Assembly (NCBI GenBank): GCA_038049695.1
Contig: CP142451.1
Span: 126,701,501 to 126,765,500, forward strand
Direction of reading: 5' to 3'
DNA: 64,000 nt
Origin: Cinnamomum chago
Taxonomy: Eukaryota > Streptophyta > Magnoliopsida > Laurales > Lauraceae
Shown one piece after another: positions 42,623 through 53,896 of the stretch. Made by a program: the position numbers and the translations under genes. How positions within the stretch are numbered: position 1 is the stretch's first letter; every line of letters starts with the position of its first letter. The notes beneath the pieces are model-generated. The model saw only the letters and a list, made by a program, of their open reading frames with translations, did no database searches and was not told the origin of the DNA.

Positions 42623-44429
42623 AATGTCTATAATTGGAAGTGGAACAGCCAGTATGGAATTATCCTAGAAAAGATGAATCAAGTTTCCTGTTGATCTTTT
42701 GTTATGGAACAATTTTTGTTGGGAAAATAGCCCAAAATGCATTCAGAAAAACCTATCAAGTATCAACACAATTAAGACTCTTAAAGGTATAGAAAAGTTT
42801 CTACTATTACTCCATCACGAAAATGGGAAAATAAGAAAATAAAGACAAGTATCTAGCTCATTTCTAACTATAATTTAGACGATAACAAGTTAACAACTTT
42901 AAGAAAACCAGGAAACTGTTTCAGATTCATTTTCTTGGATGGCAATCTGAATCATGGTCCAAGATGCAGTTTCTCAGCATGTTCAGTTAAATAAAAATGT
43001 AAAATTGTCGTACTTTTTTGAAAAGATAAATAACCTAAATTGATATGCTGTTACAAGGTTTGTGGGCTATCTGCATGGCTGAGAATCCATTAAGAAGCAA
43101 AACAACAAGACAACCTTTTCATTTTATTTTCTTCTTTTTTCATGGTGGTGGAGGGGGTTATGGAGTCTCTACAAGATTCCTCATATTGCAACCTTGGATT
43201 GGCACCTCAGTAACACACATACGCCCAGGGATTGATCCCTGGGTCTTTATGTTGGCAGTATCACTCTTGCCCATTAGACCAACCTAGCAAAAAATAAAAA
43301 TTGTCTCTAATGCGAGATCAACACAAATCAGCTTCATGGAGTAAAGATCCTAACAAGCACACTAAACATTGGCTTGGAAAAGCACAAATAAAACATTGTA
43401 TTTCATACTAAAATCTATGTTATCCTGGCTGTTATTTAAGACTTTCTTAGTGAATTGATTGACGAGCAGATATTCACATAACTTTAAGGTGGACTTCTTA
43501 TTGAAGCTACCAAGATTTAAACAAATAAAAAGGAGATTTAAAAAAAAGGCGGTCGCAAATGCTACCTTCTGCGACCGCCCCTGGCGGCCGCCCGCCAGTT
43601 CTACCGTGAAAAGTAATTTCTGTAGTAGTGATACATGCTACTGATTGAGAGATCAATGACCAAGCTATATGTGATATCTGGTTCTACCATTTGTAATGTA
43701 GATGCATTTAAACTAGCTGGCCCATTCACCATGACCTACAAAATAACACAAAATAGGGAGCAAAGGACATCAGATCACACTATTATCATGTACAAGAAAT
43801 AAGGTAGAAAAATGACTTACATCGCAACTGGAAGCATTTACGCACTTGAAGCCACCATGGCCAGTACAAGCCTCACTAAATGTAATAAAAATGGTGACAT
43901 TTGCAGCATTTGTGAAATTCTTTTCAGTAAAGATTGATGCAGTTGGAGGTTGGGTATCTGCAAGGTGTCAACTGAACATTATGCTTAAATCCAAATGCAT
44001 GACTATGTTTGTTGATTGTAATATATAGCTTAAAATCAGTTGGGAACTCACCAATGTACCACTTATAAGCCGATGAGTTTCTCTCTCCTACTGAGGTTGT
44101 CACATTGAGAAGAAAGTAATGGTAGCGATTTTGAGTTAAGTTACTGAATGAAGTGGATTGAGGACATGATTTCAAGGGCTGGTTGTCAAGCTGTTCAAGA
44201 TAGTAGTTAGTGTCATTTCTTCTAGACAAGCTTGCTGAACTGTAGAAAATATTGGAGCAGTACCAAGTTAAACATTTAAAAATGCATTGGATACATAAAC
44301 CATGGATAGTGGTACATCAGAGTAAACAGAGAAAGTATCACCAGAGCCATGTTTGTCCTGAAATTACTTGTTTCAATTATCATTATGATAAACTTAATTC
44401 AAACCAAATAATTCGCGTAAGATCCGATT

Positions 44430-44432
<3 letters not shown>

Positions 44433-44505
<73 letters not shown>

Positions 44506-44524
44506 AATCTATCTATCTATCTAT
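44433..44524. repeat. Compound microsatellite (CT)n(CA)n(ATCT)n
   Basis: About 38 nt of CT, then about 32 nt of CA, then ATCT units, in an intron of the Ig-like gene. It gives rise to a spurious 108-codon frame. Confidence 0.95.
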
Positions 44525-44924
44525 AAATCCCTCAGAGTTACTAGTAATATTAAACATTTAAAGCAGCTTTGTATTTAAATCCCTCTGTTATTACTTACAT
44601 ATAAATCTCAATCAAGAAGAATAAAAAGATAAATATTATTGCTCAGGGAAAAAAGAAGAAAACACACAAATATATCTTATGTAAAGGAAGGAGAGAAAAA
44701 AGACAGAACCAGATAGCCACATACAATTGCTTGAAAGAGACATGGCTATTATATTTTCGTCCAAAGAAAAGGAGTAGCTACTTCACTAGAATTAAAATAG
44801 AAGAGTTTTCGATTTCAGAAGAAACACTCGACACCCATTAGAAAAGATAGGTACTTTTAATTACCATCTGATCTGACATTAATGATTTCAACACTTGGTG
44901 GATCCTTTCCTGATCCTAACACAG

Positions 44925-45400
44925 TTAGTAAATGTTTTTATTTTCAAACTTTCCTCCCACTTCCTTTCATTCGATTTCTAGTGCCTGTTCTTTTCTGAAA
45001 CTATGAAAAACTTAGTATGTTTTTGAAACTCCCCCTTAAAAAGATAAAAGGAGAGACATAAGAAATCAAATCTCATCTCTCAATGGGTATACAAAAGCCA
45101 AAACCTAACAAAAGCACTCAAAAACATTACCCTAACTCCAATCACCTTCATCTCCTCACCTAACAAAGAATCAGACTTCATTTCTCATCTTCTAATCCAA
45201 CAATTCCTAACATTCCATAATCATAATTACCAGATCTGATCAAAACCAAACAAATCCCCACAGAACAGATCTCAATCAACTAACCAAACAATTAAGAATA
45301 ACCAGATCTGATCTTCCCCCAATTACACAAACATCTGCTAAAGAAAACATTGAAAAGGCAAAGAAATTCCAAAACAAAACAAATCAGATCCAAACACAAC
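44925..45400. other. 5' region of the minus-strand Ig-like gene
   Basis: AT-rich sequence with a possible minus-strand start codon at 45149-45151 followed by a hydrophobic run, and repeated CAGATCTGAT-like words further upstream. No other coding support. Confidence 0.35.
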
Positions 45401-47254
45401 AAGGCTTTTAACAAACTAAGCTGGCCTTTCCTCTTCAAAAGTCTTCAATTCTTTGGTTTCTCCTCCAAGTGGATTAGTCTCATCAGAGAATGTGTCTGCA
45501 CAGCCAAAGGGTCTGTCCTCATCAATAGAACTCCTTATGGCTTCTTCAACTCCTCTTGTGGCTTAAGGCAAGGGGACCCTCTATCCCCTTATCTCTTTAT
45601 CCTTGCTGAAGAAATTCTTAGCCTCAACATTCATAGCCTAGTCTCTAACAACATCATTTCTCCCCTCTCATCTACTCCAAATACCCCCTGCCATCTTATG
45701 TATGCGGATGATATTCTTCTTTTCCTCAAAAGTCACAAAAGGAGCCTCTTAGCCTTAAAGGAGGTAATCTCAAATTACCAGTCCAGTGCTGGCCAGACCA
45801 TTAACTTGGACAAGAGCAAACTTTTCATTGGCAAATGCAACCCCAGTAAGAGAAGACAAATTCTGGATATCACTAATATTCAGGACTAGCCTCTCCACTC
45901 GTCCTACCCTGGAGCTCCTCTCAATATTGGCACCCCAAGAAGACATCACTTCACCTCCCTGCTTGACAGATTCCTGTGCAAACTTTCTGACTGAAAATCG
46001 AAGTTTCTCTCTCTTGCTGGTCGCAGGACTCTAGTGAGGCATGTGCTCAGCAGTTTGCCTATCCACATTGCATTGGTTCTTCCTATTCCTAAGTCAGTGT
46101 CCACCAATATGGAGTCTATCATGAGGAATTTTCTTTGGTCTGGGGGGGGGGCAACCAAGCAGAAAAGAAGTCAAATAAACTGGGTCATGGTCACTCTCCC
46201 CATCAAAGAAGGAGGCCTGGGCATCAGACGAGTCAGTGAGCAAAATGCAGCCTCTTTCATCAAACTGGGCTGGACGACCATGTCTTCAAATTCGCTATGG
46301 GCCAACTGGATGGTCGGCAGGTACTTTCCAAACTCCTCTATCTGGCATTCTTCCACCTCCAAATCTAAATCTTGTATTTGGCGCAAAATCAGAAATTTAG
46401 CTCATCACATCCATTCAGGCAATAAGTGGAAGGTGGGAGATGGTAAGAAAATTGACTTCTGGTATGATAATTGGATGCAAGAAGGTAGCATGGCCTCCCT
46501 ATACCCTTCTATAAATTTTCCTTCTAACCAGAAGCTTCACTCTCTCTGGGATGGTTCCCAATGGACGACCCCTCCTGGCCTTCTAATTGCAGCAGCTACC
46601 TCCCTGCGGCAAACAACCCAGCTCCTCTCCTTGGATCCCTCTTCTAAAGACACTCTGCAATGGAGTTCCCCCCAGGCCAAAGGCCTCTCTCTCCAGGAAG
46701 CTTGGCAAATCATCAGAACCAGCAACCACTCTCCTTACTGGCTCAACTGGGCTCCTCTGGTATGGAACTCCATTCAGCAACCCAGGGTCTCTTTCTTTGC
46801 CTGGAGGCTGCTGCATGGCAAGACCCCTTCTCAAACTTGGGCTCAGCACTCTGGTATCAGCCTGGCTTCAAGGTGCAGCCTGTGCCTCCAAGAGCAGGAG
46901 TCTACCCTGCATCTCCTCTTCCTCTGTTCTTTCTCCTCTAACATATGGAAGTGGATTCTCTCCAAGGCTGGCTCGGCTGTTGATGGCCCCCTTCTTCCTT
47001 CAAAGATCTGGCAAGCTCTTTCCCTCCACAGTGATACTCTGGCCTGCAAAGGAGCAGCCACCATCTTCTTCTCAACTGCTTATGCTTTATGGAACTGCAG
47101 GAATGATGCTATTTTTTTGAACTATAGAGCCTCCCAGACGAAGGTCAATCTATACCTGACTGAGCTCCTCTCCGTCTCTTTCAAGCGTATCAACAAGCCT
47201 TTTTCTGGTAGACCTCTGAAGCTCCTCTGTAATTTTTTGTTCCCTATTACTTAA
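45401..47254 (+). pseudogene. LINE ORF2: reverse transcriptase (partial) and zinc-finger RVT domain
   Basis: The first part has the RT core: KAFNKLSWPFL, GLRQGDPLSPYLF and the catalytic YADD (in CHLMYADDILLF). After TAG at 45887-45889 and one more stop near 45994 the same frame resumes with LSSLPIH and FLWSG, reaching a zf-RVT domain (WNSIQQPRVSFFAWRLLHGK and CSLCLQEQESTLHLLFLC). Two nonsense codons and missing N-terminal domains make it inactive. Confidence 0.88.
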
Positions 47255-47402
47255 GCCTGGTTTGTGTTTTTCTTGGCTTCTGTTTTTTTCTTTTGGCTTC
47301 CTCCCTCTGTGATGTAGCTCTCTGAGCTTTCTCTTTGCGGGCTCCTTGGCCCTGTTTCCTTTCTCTTTACCTTTAATTCAAATTGCTTTTTAGCAAAAAA
47401 AA
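45401..47402 (+). mobile_element. L1-type LINE, 5'-truncated
   Basis: Begins abruptly inside the RT domain and ends with a 3' UTR and A-run at 47395-47402. The endonuclease and ORF1 are missing, as usual for 5'-truncated target-primed insertions. A target duplication could not be identified. It lies about 250 bp upstream of the possible start of the Ig-like gene, in opposite orientation. Confidence 0.85.
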
Positions 47403-48654
47403 GTTAGGAATAGAGGGTTCATCTCTCCCACATAAATGAAAATGTGTGGATTGCATAATACTCTCATTGCAAGGTAAAATGAATAAAATTTATTGGTTTC
47501 TTAGATGGGATCTAAGGGGATTTATAATCCTCCCACTAATTTTAGGTTACAACCAAACTCGAATAGGGAAAGTTTTTTTTATTATTATTATAATTACTGC
47601 TTTTATTTATTTATATTATTATGTTGGTCTACTTATCTAAAAGTGATATTTTTACTTGAAGACTAAGGAATCAATCGCTCGGAATGTATGGGAGACAAAG
47701 GCCCTATTTGGCATTGTTTCTGCCTTGTTCCAGATTTTGTGCTCAGACCGGGTTGTTCTAAGATCTAGTTGTGCTGAGACTAATCTGTTTAGCAACATTG
47801 TATTAATTTGTTCCATTGAGAACATGCGCGGAACTCGTTTGGTAACATCATGACAATTTTATTCAAAAAAATAAAATTAAGAAAATCGCATTTCTCAACA
47901 ACAATGACCTTAAATCTAATATGAATATTAATAAGTTCATGTTAAATATTAAGAAAGTAATAATAAATTCATCTTGAATATGAATAATACAACACATGAG
48001 GTTTGCATTCAATGTGTTACTTGTTAACATCGGGTAGTATTAGTTATGGGTGAGATAAGGCTTCCACTTTAGCCTGCTGATTTAATGTTCACCGATAAAA
48101 ATGTGCATGAGCTTGATTTCAACAGGAAACCCATTGCCAAACCCCTCAATTAGCTCATGCTTTTCATGTTACTGTATGTTAGTATTTTGTTCAATGAAAC
48201 ATCAGAAATGCATCTCATCATGCAACAACCCTTTCTCATACGAGAGATCCTGCAACACGAAATCCACGATCCAATGGTATGTTTTTTGTTCAATGAGTCA
48301 TTAGAAAGGGGCAACTCATCCTCCAACAACCCTTTCTCAAAGGAGAGATCATTCTGCAATAGGGAATCCACACGAGAGATCCTGCAACAGGGAACCCATG
48401 ATCCAACATGGGTTTCTCATCCTCCAACAACCCTTTCTCATAATAGAGATCGTGCAACATGGATCCACTCTGCATTTTGGAACCCATACGAGAGATCTTG
48501 CAACAGGGAACCCATGATACAACATGGGTCTGATTTTTGTTCCCGTTGCTTCTCATCCTGCAAACAACCTTTCTCATACCAAAGATACTTTATTTAATAA
48601 ATTGTTGCAATCGGACATTAGAGATAGAGAGAGGTGCACAAAAGGGAGGAATAC
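47403..48654. other. Non-coding with a degenerate repeat array at 48190-48600
   Basis: No gene. 48190-48600 repeats words such as CAACAACCCTTTCTCATA, GAGAGATCCTGCAACA and GGGAACCCATGATCCAACAT about four to five times at irregular 60-100 bp spacing. 47570-47630 is AT-rich with ATT runs. Confidence 0.6.
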
Positions 48655-48692
48655 TGTGACGTTTTGGTATTATATATATTATTTATTTATTA

Positions 48693-48736
<44 letters not shown>

Positions 48737-49750
48737 ATTGATTGTATTTTAATTAAATACGCAATTAATCTAAGTGGGGACCACGCTAGACTTAGATTGG
48801 TGAGTTAGGCTTGTTGGATAGGTGTCTTACCCATAGTTAATCCGGGCCCAATTTAGTGGAATAGTTCTTCTCAAACCAAAACTCTAATCCTTCTCTAATC
48901 CAAACTCCTATATTTTTTAAAACTCAAACTCTATTATTTAGAATTTAAGTTAGACTACAACTCTTATTTTTTTATTTCCTATTTATAGACCACCACACTC
49001 TTTTATTTTCACACACAACTCTCTCTCTTCCAACTTTTCTCTGGATTAGCGCTTTAGGCTTTGGCAGTAGGATCTCTAAACCGTCTCCCTCAACCGCAGA
49101 TCTCAGGCAAGTACCTACCATAATTTATAGATTTAATGCTGGTGTTCCTCATTGATTCGTGTGTGGATCCATATAGAAACCCGTTTTGATGCCCTTTCAT
49201 GTGATGATAATTTTATTGGTGATTCAATTGATTTTCTCAGGACTATATTACTGTAGCAATATTCCGGTTTTATGTTGACCACCGCCCACCTTTGTTTAGA
49301 TTTCAAAACCGGACCTTGTAACAGGGGAACACAGACAGTTGGGAACTATACCGTGTTTTGGAAGTGGGACCTAGGTGGACCCCATTGATGTTGGATCAGG
49401 ACCGTAGATCCGGTAGTGGACCCTCAGGCGACCTTAAGGAGGCTGGATCCGTAGGCAACAGACCCGTTTGGGCCACCATCCTATAGCCTGATCAGCATAG
49501 GGCGAGTTTGAAGGGAGAATTTCAGTTTGGGCATCATGCAGTTGTGGGACCCACTGGACGATCTGATCACAGATCTGGTCCGGGCATCCGGCCGTGTAGA
49601 CCCGAGCGACCATGTTGGTAGGGATGATCGTGGGCTCTTGATTAGTGGGACCCACTACTCGAAGTGGCCAGTTTCTTTGGGCAGTGAACTTCCTCACAAA
49701 ACCGAGTTCTGTGTTGTTTGGACTTGTACCTGTAGTGGAGATGAAAGAAA
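48655..49750 (+). mobile_element. Possible gypsy-type LTR segment
   Basis: Starts TGTGACGTTTTGG, followed by an (ATT)n run, a TATTTATAG box (about 48980) and GC-richer downstream sequence with repeated GTGGGACC words. This resembles the U3-R order of a plant gypsy LTR. No matching second LTR, PBS or coding region is present, and the right border is unclear. Tentative. Confidence 0.35.
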
Positions 49751-50942
49751 GGAATGAAGGAGGGAGAGTGGGGACCTGACGATTGATTACCTGTTGACCT
49801 GTAGTTGAAACGTCGGTTTAATTTAGAACAATAACTTAAAACTTAGAAAACAAGCCTCCGGACGCCCAAAATGAGCAAACGGGTTCCGTTGCCTGTGAAA
49901 CTTAACGGGCACGGGCCCGTAGTCATTCATGACTTGTAGGAACTGACGGAACGAGATTCCGACTCCCAGAATGCTCTTACAGTTGAAACGTAGGCTTAAG
50001 TTAGAACGTTAACTTAAAATTTAGAAAACGAGGCTCCAGGTGCCCAAAACGGGCTAACGGACTCCGTTGGCCATGAAACTTGACCGGCACGGGCCCCTAG
50101 TCATTCATGACTCGTAGAGACTGACAGAAGGAGATTCCAACTCCCGGATTGCTCGTACAGGTAAAACGTAGGTTTAAATTTTAATTTTAATTCTTAATTT
50201 TTTTATATTTAGTATTAATTGTCAATTTTTTTAGTTAAGTATTAATATTTATTTTCCTTTTTCTGTTCAGGTTTAAGAGCATCGGATCTACCACGGCACC
50301 ATGCACGGATAATTTTTTTTTTATTTTCTGTAATTGTAATGGATATAATTTATTGAAAGTTTTGTAATGTTTTGAATGTAATTAATATAAGACTTTCTTT
50401 TGTTATTTCTAATTTTAATTGATGGTAGTATTTGTACTTTTAATTCATCGTAGTATTTTTAATTTTAATTGATAATATATCAGGTACAGGTATAAAAAGA
50501 AGGAAAAAAAAAGAGAAAATACTGGACGATTTTTAAAATATATATATATATATTTCCTTTAGTGGCCGCCATTGGCGGTCGCTAAAAGTAAAACTTTTTA
50601 CTATTAGTGACCGCCAGGTATACCATTAGCGACCGCCAAGGCGGTTGCTAATACTTAAAAGAAATTTAAAAATTAAAAAAAATAGTGTATTAGCGACCGT
50701 TATATGAAGTTTTAGCGACCGCTATGGCGGCCGCAAATGCTACCAAATTTTTTTTTAAAATTTTTAGCTACTGCTACTTTGCCGTCGCAAAAAGTATTAG
50801 CGACCGCCACTAGCGGTCGCTAATACTTTTTGCGACGAAGTATTCGCGTCGGTCTCTTGGCGGTCGCTAAAGAGTATTAGCGACCGCCAGACTACTTTTA
50901 GCGACGGCTTTTGGCGGTCACTAAAAGTGGTTTTTCTAGTAG
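49751..50942. mobile_element. 3' end of a second CACTA element, truncated
   Basis: GCGACCGCC/GGCGGTCGC sub-terminal repeats fill 50565-50930, and the end reads TTTTTCTAGTAGTA, which matches the CACTACTAGAAAAA terminus with one base changed. Same repeat family as 38881-43630. A two-unit tandem repeat lies at 49804-50159. The other terminus was not found in the window, so the left border is arbitrary. Confidence 0.7.
49804..50159 (+). repeat. Two-copy tandem repeat, unit 178 bp
   Basis: GTTGAAACGT(C/A)GG(T/C)TTAA recurs at 49804 and 49982, with CACGGGCCC and GTCATTCATGACT blocks conserved in each; a third start is at 50160. Confidence 0.85.
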
Positions 50943-51859
50943 TACCTTGGTAGTATAAGATGAGCCCCAAGGGGCATCCCACTTTTGTGGAGGAGGGAGG
51001 ACCTAGATCAAGGTGGGGTCACCACCACGCGCGCACCCCGCACCGAATCGGGCCGGGCTTGGGCTTGGGCTTCACACGAGAGTTGGGCCTGGCTCGAACC
51101 ACTACCCATTTATACAATGTTTTATTGTTGTTTTACTTCAATGTTGTGAGGAACTGTTTCCGAAATTCTGAACTATTATTGTATATATTCGGAACAACAC
51201 CGCGCGCGCGGGGGGATGTTCAATTGACAACATCAAAATCATTGCCAACTACCAATCATCAACACTAGTGATGAATAATCTCCACTAATTGCATGGCTAA
51301 AACACAAGATTTTTTATTCTTTTTTTTTTACAAATTAAGTATAAAGAACTCAACTCCTATGAAAGCTTTTTTAACTACAACAACCAATTCCTCAAAAAAT
51401 TACTTTGTTTTTCAATTATATCATAGTAAAATAGATGTATAGCCTATAAATGAGGGTTACAAATATTCTTAGCAATTTGTAATTACATTCTTAACTGTTT
51501 CCGAAATTCTGAACTATTACTGTATATACTCTGAACAACAATCTTAAGACAATTTTTTTATTTTTCCGAGTACACTCTAGTATCAATTTTACTTCAGTAT
51601 TTTTTTGTTTCAGTTCATGTCAGTTTCACTACTGGTTTCTTTTTCTTCTTATTCTGAAACCAATATTGTAAAACTGAGTTTCTCTTCTTTTTTATAACTA
51701 GTTATAGAACTTCAGTGTGTTATGTAAATTGCTTCCTTGTTGCCTCAGTTTACGGTAACCAATATCTGGTTACTATATACTCTGAGTTTCCTTTTACAAT
51801 ACTGTTATTACATAAGTCTGCAATATACTCTGTGTTTTTTTTTTTTTATGTTAATAGTA
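50943..51859. other. Non-coding, with a 47 bp direct repeat
   Basis: AACTGTTTCCGAAATTCTGA... occurs at 51150-51196 and 51488-51534. The region may contain the decayed 5' LTR of the following copia element, but no LTR borders or primer site were identified. Confidence 0.45.
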
Positions 51860-53896
51860 ATGGGTATTGAGAAGAATACTCTTGTTGGTGCCCCTACCCC
51901 TCTTATGGTGAACCATAGGGAGAAACCTGAGAAGTTCAATGGTACTGAATTCAAGAGATGGCAACAGAAAATGTTGTTCTATCTCACTACCTTGAACTTG
52001 GCTAGGTTCCTCCATGAAGAAGCTCCTGTTTTAATAGAAGGTGAAACAGACAAGCAAGTTGTTGCTGCTATAGAAGCCTGAAAGCATGCTGACTTCCTCT
52101 GCCGAAATTATATTCTCAATGGACTAGACAACACATTATATAATGTATACCGTTCATTGAAAACTGCTAAAGAATTTTGGGATTCTCTTGATAAAAAGTA
52201 TAAGACTGAAGATGCCGAAATGAAGAAATTCGTTGTTGGCAGATTCCTTGACTACAAGATGATCGATTCCAAAGCAGTTATCAATCAAGTTTAGGAACTT
52301 CAAGTAATTCTCCATGAAATTCATGCAGAAGAAATGTCTCTTAGTGAGTCTTTTCAAGTGGTAGCAATCATTGAAAAATTGCCACCACTTTGGAGGGATT
52401 TTAAGAACTACCTTAAGCATAAGAGAAAGGAAATGAAACTTGAAGACCTGATTGTCAGATTGAGGATAGAAGAAGACAATCGTGCATCTGAGAAGAAAAC
52501 AGGAAAAATATTCACTGAAGCTAAGGCAAATGTGGTGAAACATGGGCAGAATCCCAAGAAGAGAAAGAACAATCCCAACGGTCCAAAGCAAGGTCCCAAT
52601 GACAACAAGAAGTTCAAAGGGAAATGCTATGTGTGTGACAAACCAGGCCACTGTACTAAAGATTGTCGTAAGCTCAAGGACCAAGGCAATACAAATAAGA
52701 AACCAGCACAGGCCAACATGAAAGAATTAGACACTCTCTCCATTGATGTTTCAGACATCAATCTTTCTGTTGTGGTCTCAAAAGTCAATCTGGTTGGAAA
52801 CACCAGAGAATGGTGGGTGGACACAGGGGTCACTCGACATGTTTGCTCTATCAAAGAAATGTTCTCCACTTATCAAGCATCAACCAGAGAACAACTCTTC
52901 ATGGGCAACTCTGCCACTTCTAAGGTTGAAGGCCAAGGACAGGTGGTATTGAAGATGACTTCTGGAAATGAACTCACCCTCAACAATGTGCTGCATGTAC
53001 CTGATATTCATAAGAATCTGGTATCAGGCTCACTACTGAGTAAGAATGGTTTCAAACTGGTATTTGAGTCAGATAAGTTTGTACTTACTAAATCTGGGAT
53101 GTATGTGGGAAAAGGGTATATGAGCGATGGGCTCTTTAAAATGAATGTAATGACTATCGTTCCTAATAAGAAAAAGTCTTTTTCTTATATACTTGAGTCT
53201 TCTAATGTGTGGCATGGTAGATTAGTTCATGTTAACTATGATGCTTTGCGTAGATTAGTTAATATGGAATGTTTGCTTAAATGCAATTTTGATTCAAATA
53301 TCAAATGTAAAACATGTGTTGAAACTAAACTTACTAGAACTTCTCTGCATTCTATTGAACGAACTTCTGAACCCCTTCAATTAATTCATTCTTATATTTG
53401 TGACCTAAAGTTTGTTCAAACTAAAGGTGGTAAGAAATGTTTTCTTACATTCATTGATGATTGCACAAGATACTGTTATGTTTACTTACTTAGAAGTAAA
53501 GATAAGGCCTTAGAAATGTTCAAACATTACAAGAATGAGGTTGAGAATCAACTTGATAAGAAAATAAAGGTGATAAAAAGTGATAGAGGGGGTGAATATG
53601 AATCACCTTTTGGTGAATTCTGCTCACAGCATGGTATTATACACCAAACTATTGCTCCTTATTCACCTCAGCAAAATGGTGTTGCTGAAAGGAAAAACAG
53701 AACTTTAAAAGAAATGATGAATGCTATGTTAATAAGTTCTGGATTACCTCAGAATTTGTGGGGGGGGTGCTATCCTCTCTACAAATTATATTCTCAACCG
53801 AATACCTCAAAAGAAAACCAATAAGACCTCATACGAATTGTGGAAAGGCAAAATGCCTACCTACAAATACTTGAAAGTGTGGGGGTGTTTGGCTAA
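51860..53896 (+). pseudogene. Ty1/copia retrotransposon gag-pol (truncated)
   Basis: Starts at ATG 51860 (MGIEKNTLVGAP). A UBN2-type Gag, interrupted by TGA at 52079-52081 and TAG at 52292-52294, is followed by zinc knuckle CYVCDKPGHCTKDC. The protease region is WWVDTGVTRHVC (DTGV where DTGA/S is usual). The GAG-pre-integrase region then leads to the integrase core (FIDDCTRYCYVYLL, KSDRGGEY, PYSPQQNGVAERKNRTLKEM). A run of nine G at 53759-53767 causes a frameshift; the next frame continues to KVWGCLA. There the gypsy element is inserted at 53897, so RT and RNase H would lie beyond the window. Non-functional. Confidence 0.9.

Larger units (their letters stand above)
38881..43630. mobile_element. 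Non-autonomous CACTA (En/Spm) element carrying host gene fragments (4750 bp)
   Basis: Termini are CACTACTAG at 38881 and, reversed, CACTACTAC at 43630. Sub-terminal arrays of GCGACCGCC/GGCGGTCGC units lie at 38905-39170 and 43545-43590. The 3 bp flanks ATT and ATA differ by one base; the interrupted exon shows the join independently. No transposase (TNPD/TNPA-like) is found. Inside, all on the minus strand, are pieces of a G-alpha gene, glyoxysomal malate dehydrogenase and an NLR gene. A second family member end is at 50530-50942. Confidence 0.88.
38846..44915 (-). pseudogene. Extracellular Ig-like domain protein gene, exon split by a CACTA element
   Basis: Minus-strand exons with matching phases: 44865-44915, 44052-44234, 43821-43957 and 43631-43735, the last resuming at 38846-38880 across the CACTA. 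Acceptors and donors are canonical (for example GTGAGT, GTAAGT). Readable peptide includes DTQPPTASIFTEKNFTNAAN, TFSEACTGHGGFKCVN and SLVIDLSISSMY. Across the element the reading continues GCWLVCNKFC. The motif (T/S)FSExCTGxGGF resembles a plant family of large secreted or GPI/membrane-linked Ig-like proteins; I am moderately sure of that. Many N-x-S/T sites fit a secreted protein. An upstream ATG at 45149-45151 with a hydrophobic start is possible but does not splice in frame. Insertion of 4.75 kb in an exon should inactivate the gene unless spliced out. Confidence 0.65.

Noticed and set aside
44252-44578. 108-codon frame
   Set aside because: Translation of the CT/CA/ATCT microsatellite within an intron.
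45149-45151. Start codon and signal-peptide exon of the Ig-like gene
   Set aside because: The hydrophobic start is tempting, but no donor near it joins the 44865-44915 exon in the right frame.
46537-47120. Several long frames overlapping the LINE on both strands
   Set aside because: Shadows of LINE ORF2; only the zf-RVT frame has recognisable motifs.
47697-47855. MITE suggested by a GGCCCTATTTGGCA-like start and a TTTGGTAACATCATGAC end
   Set aside because: Ends do not pair and no target duplication is visible.
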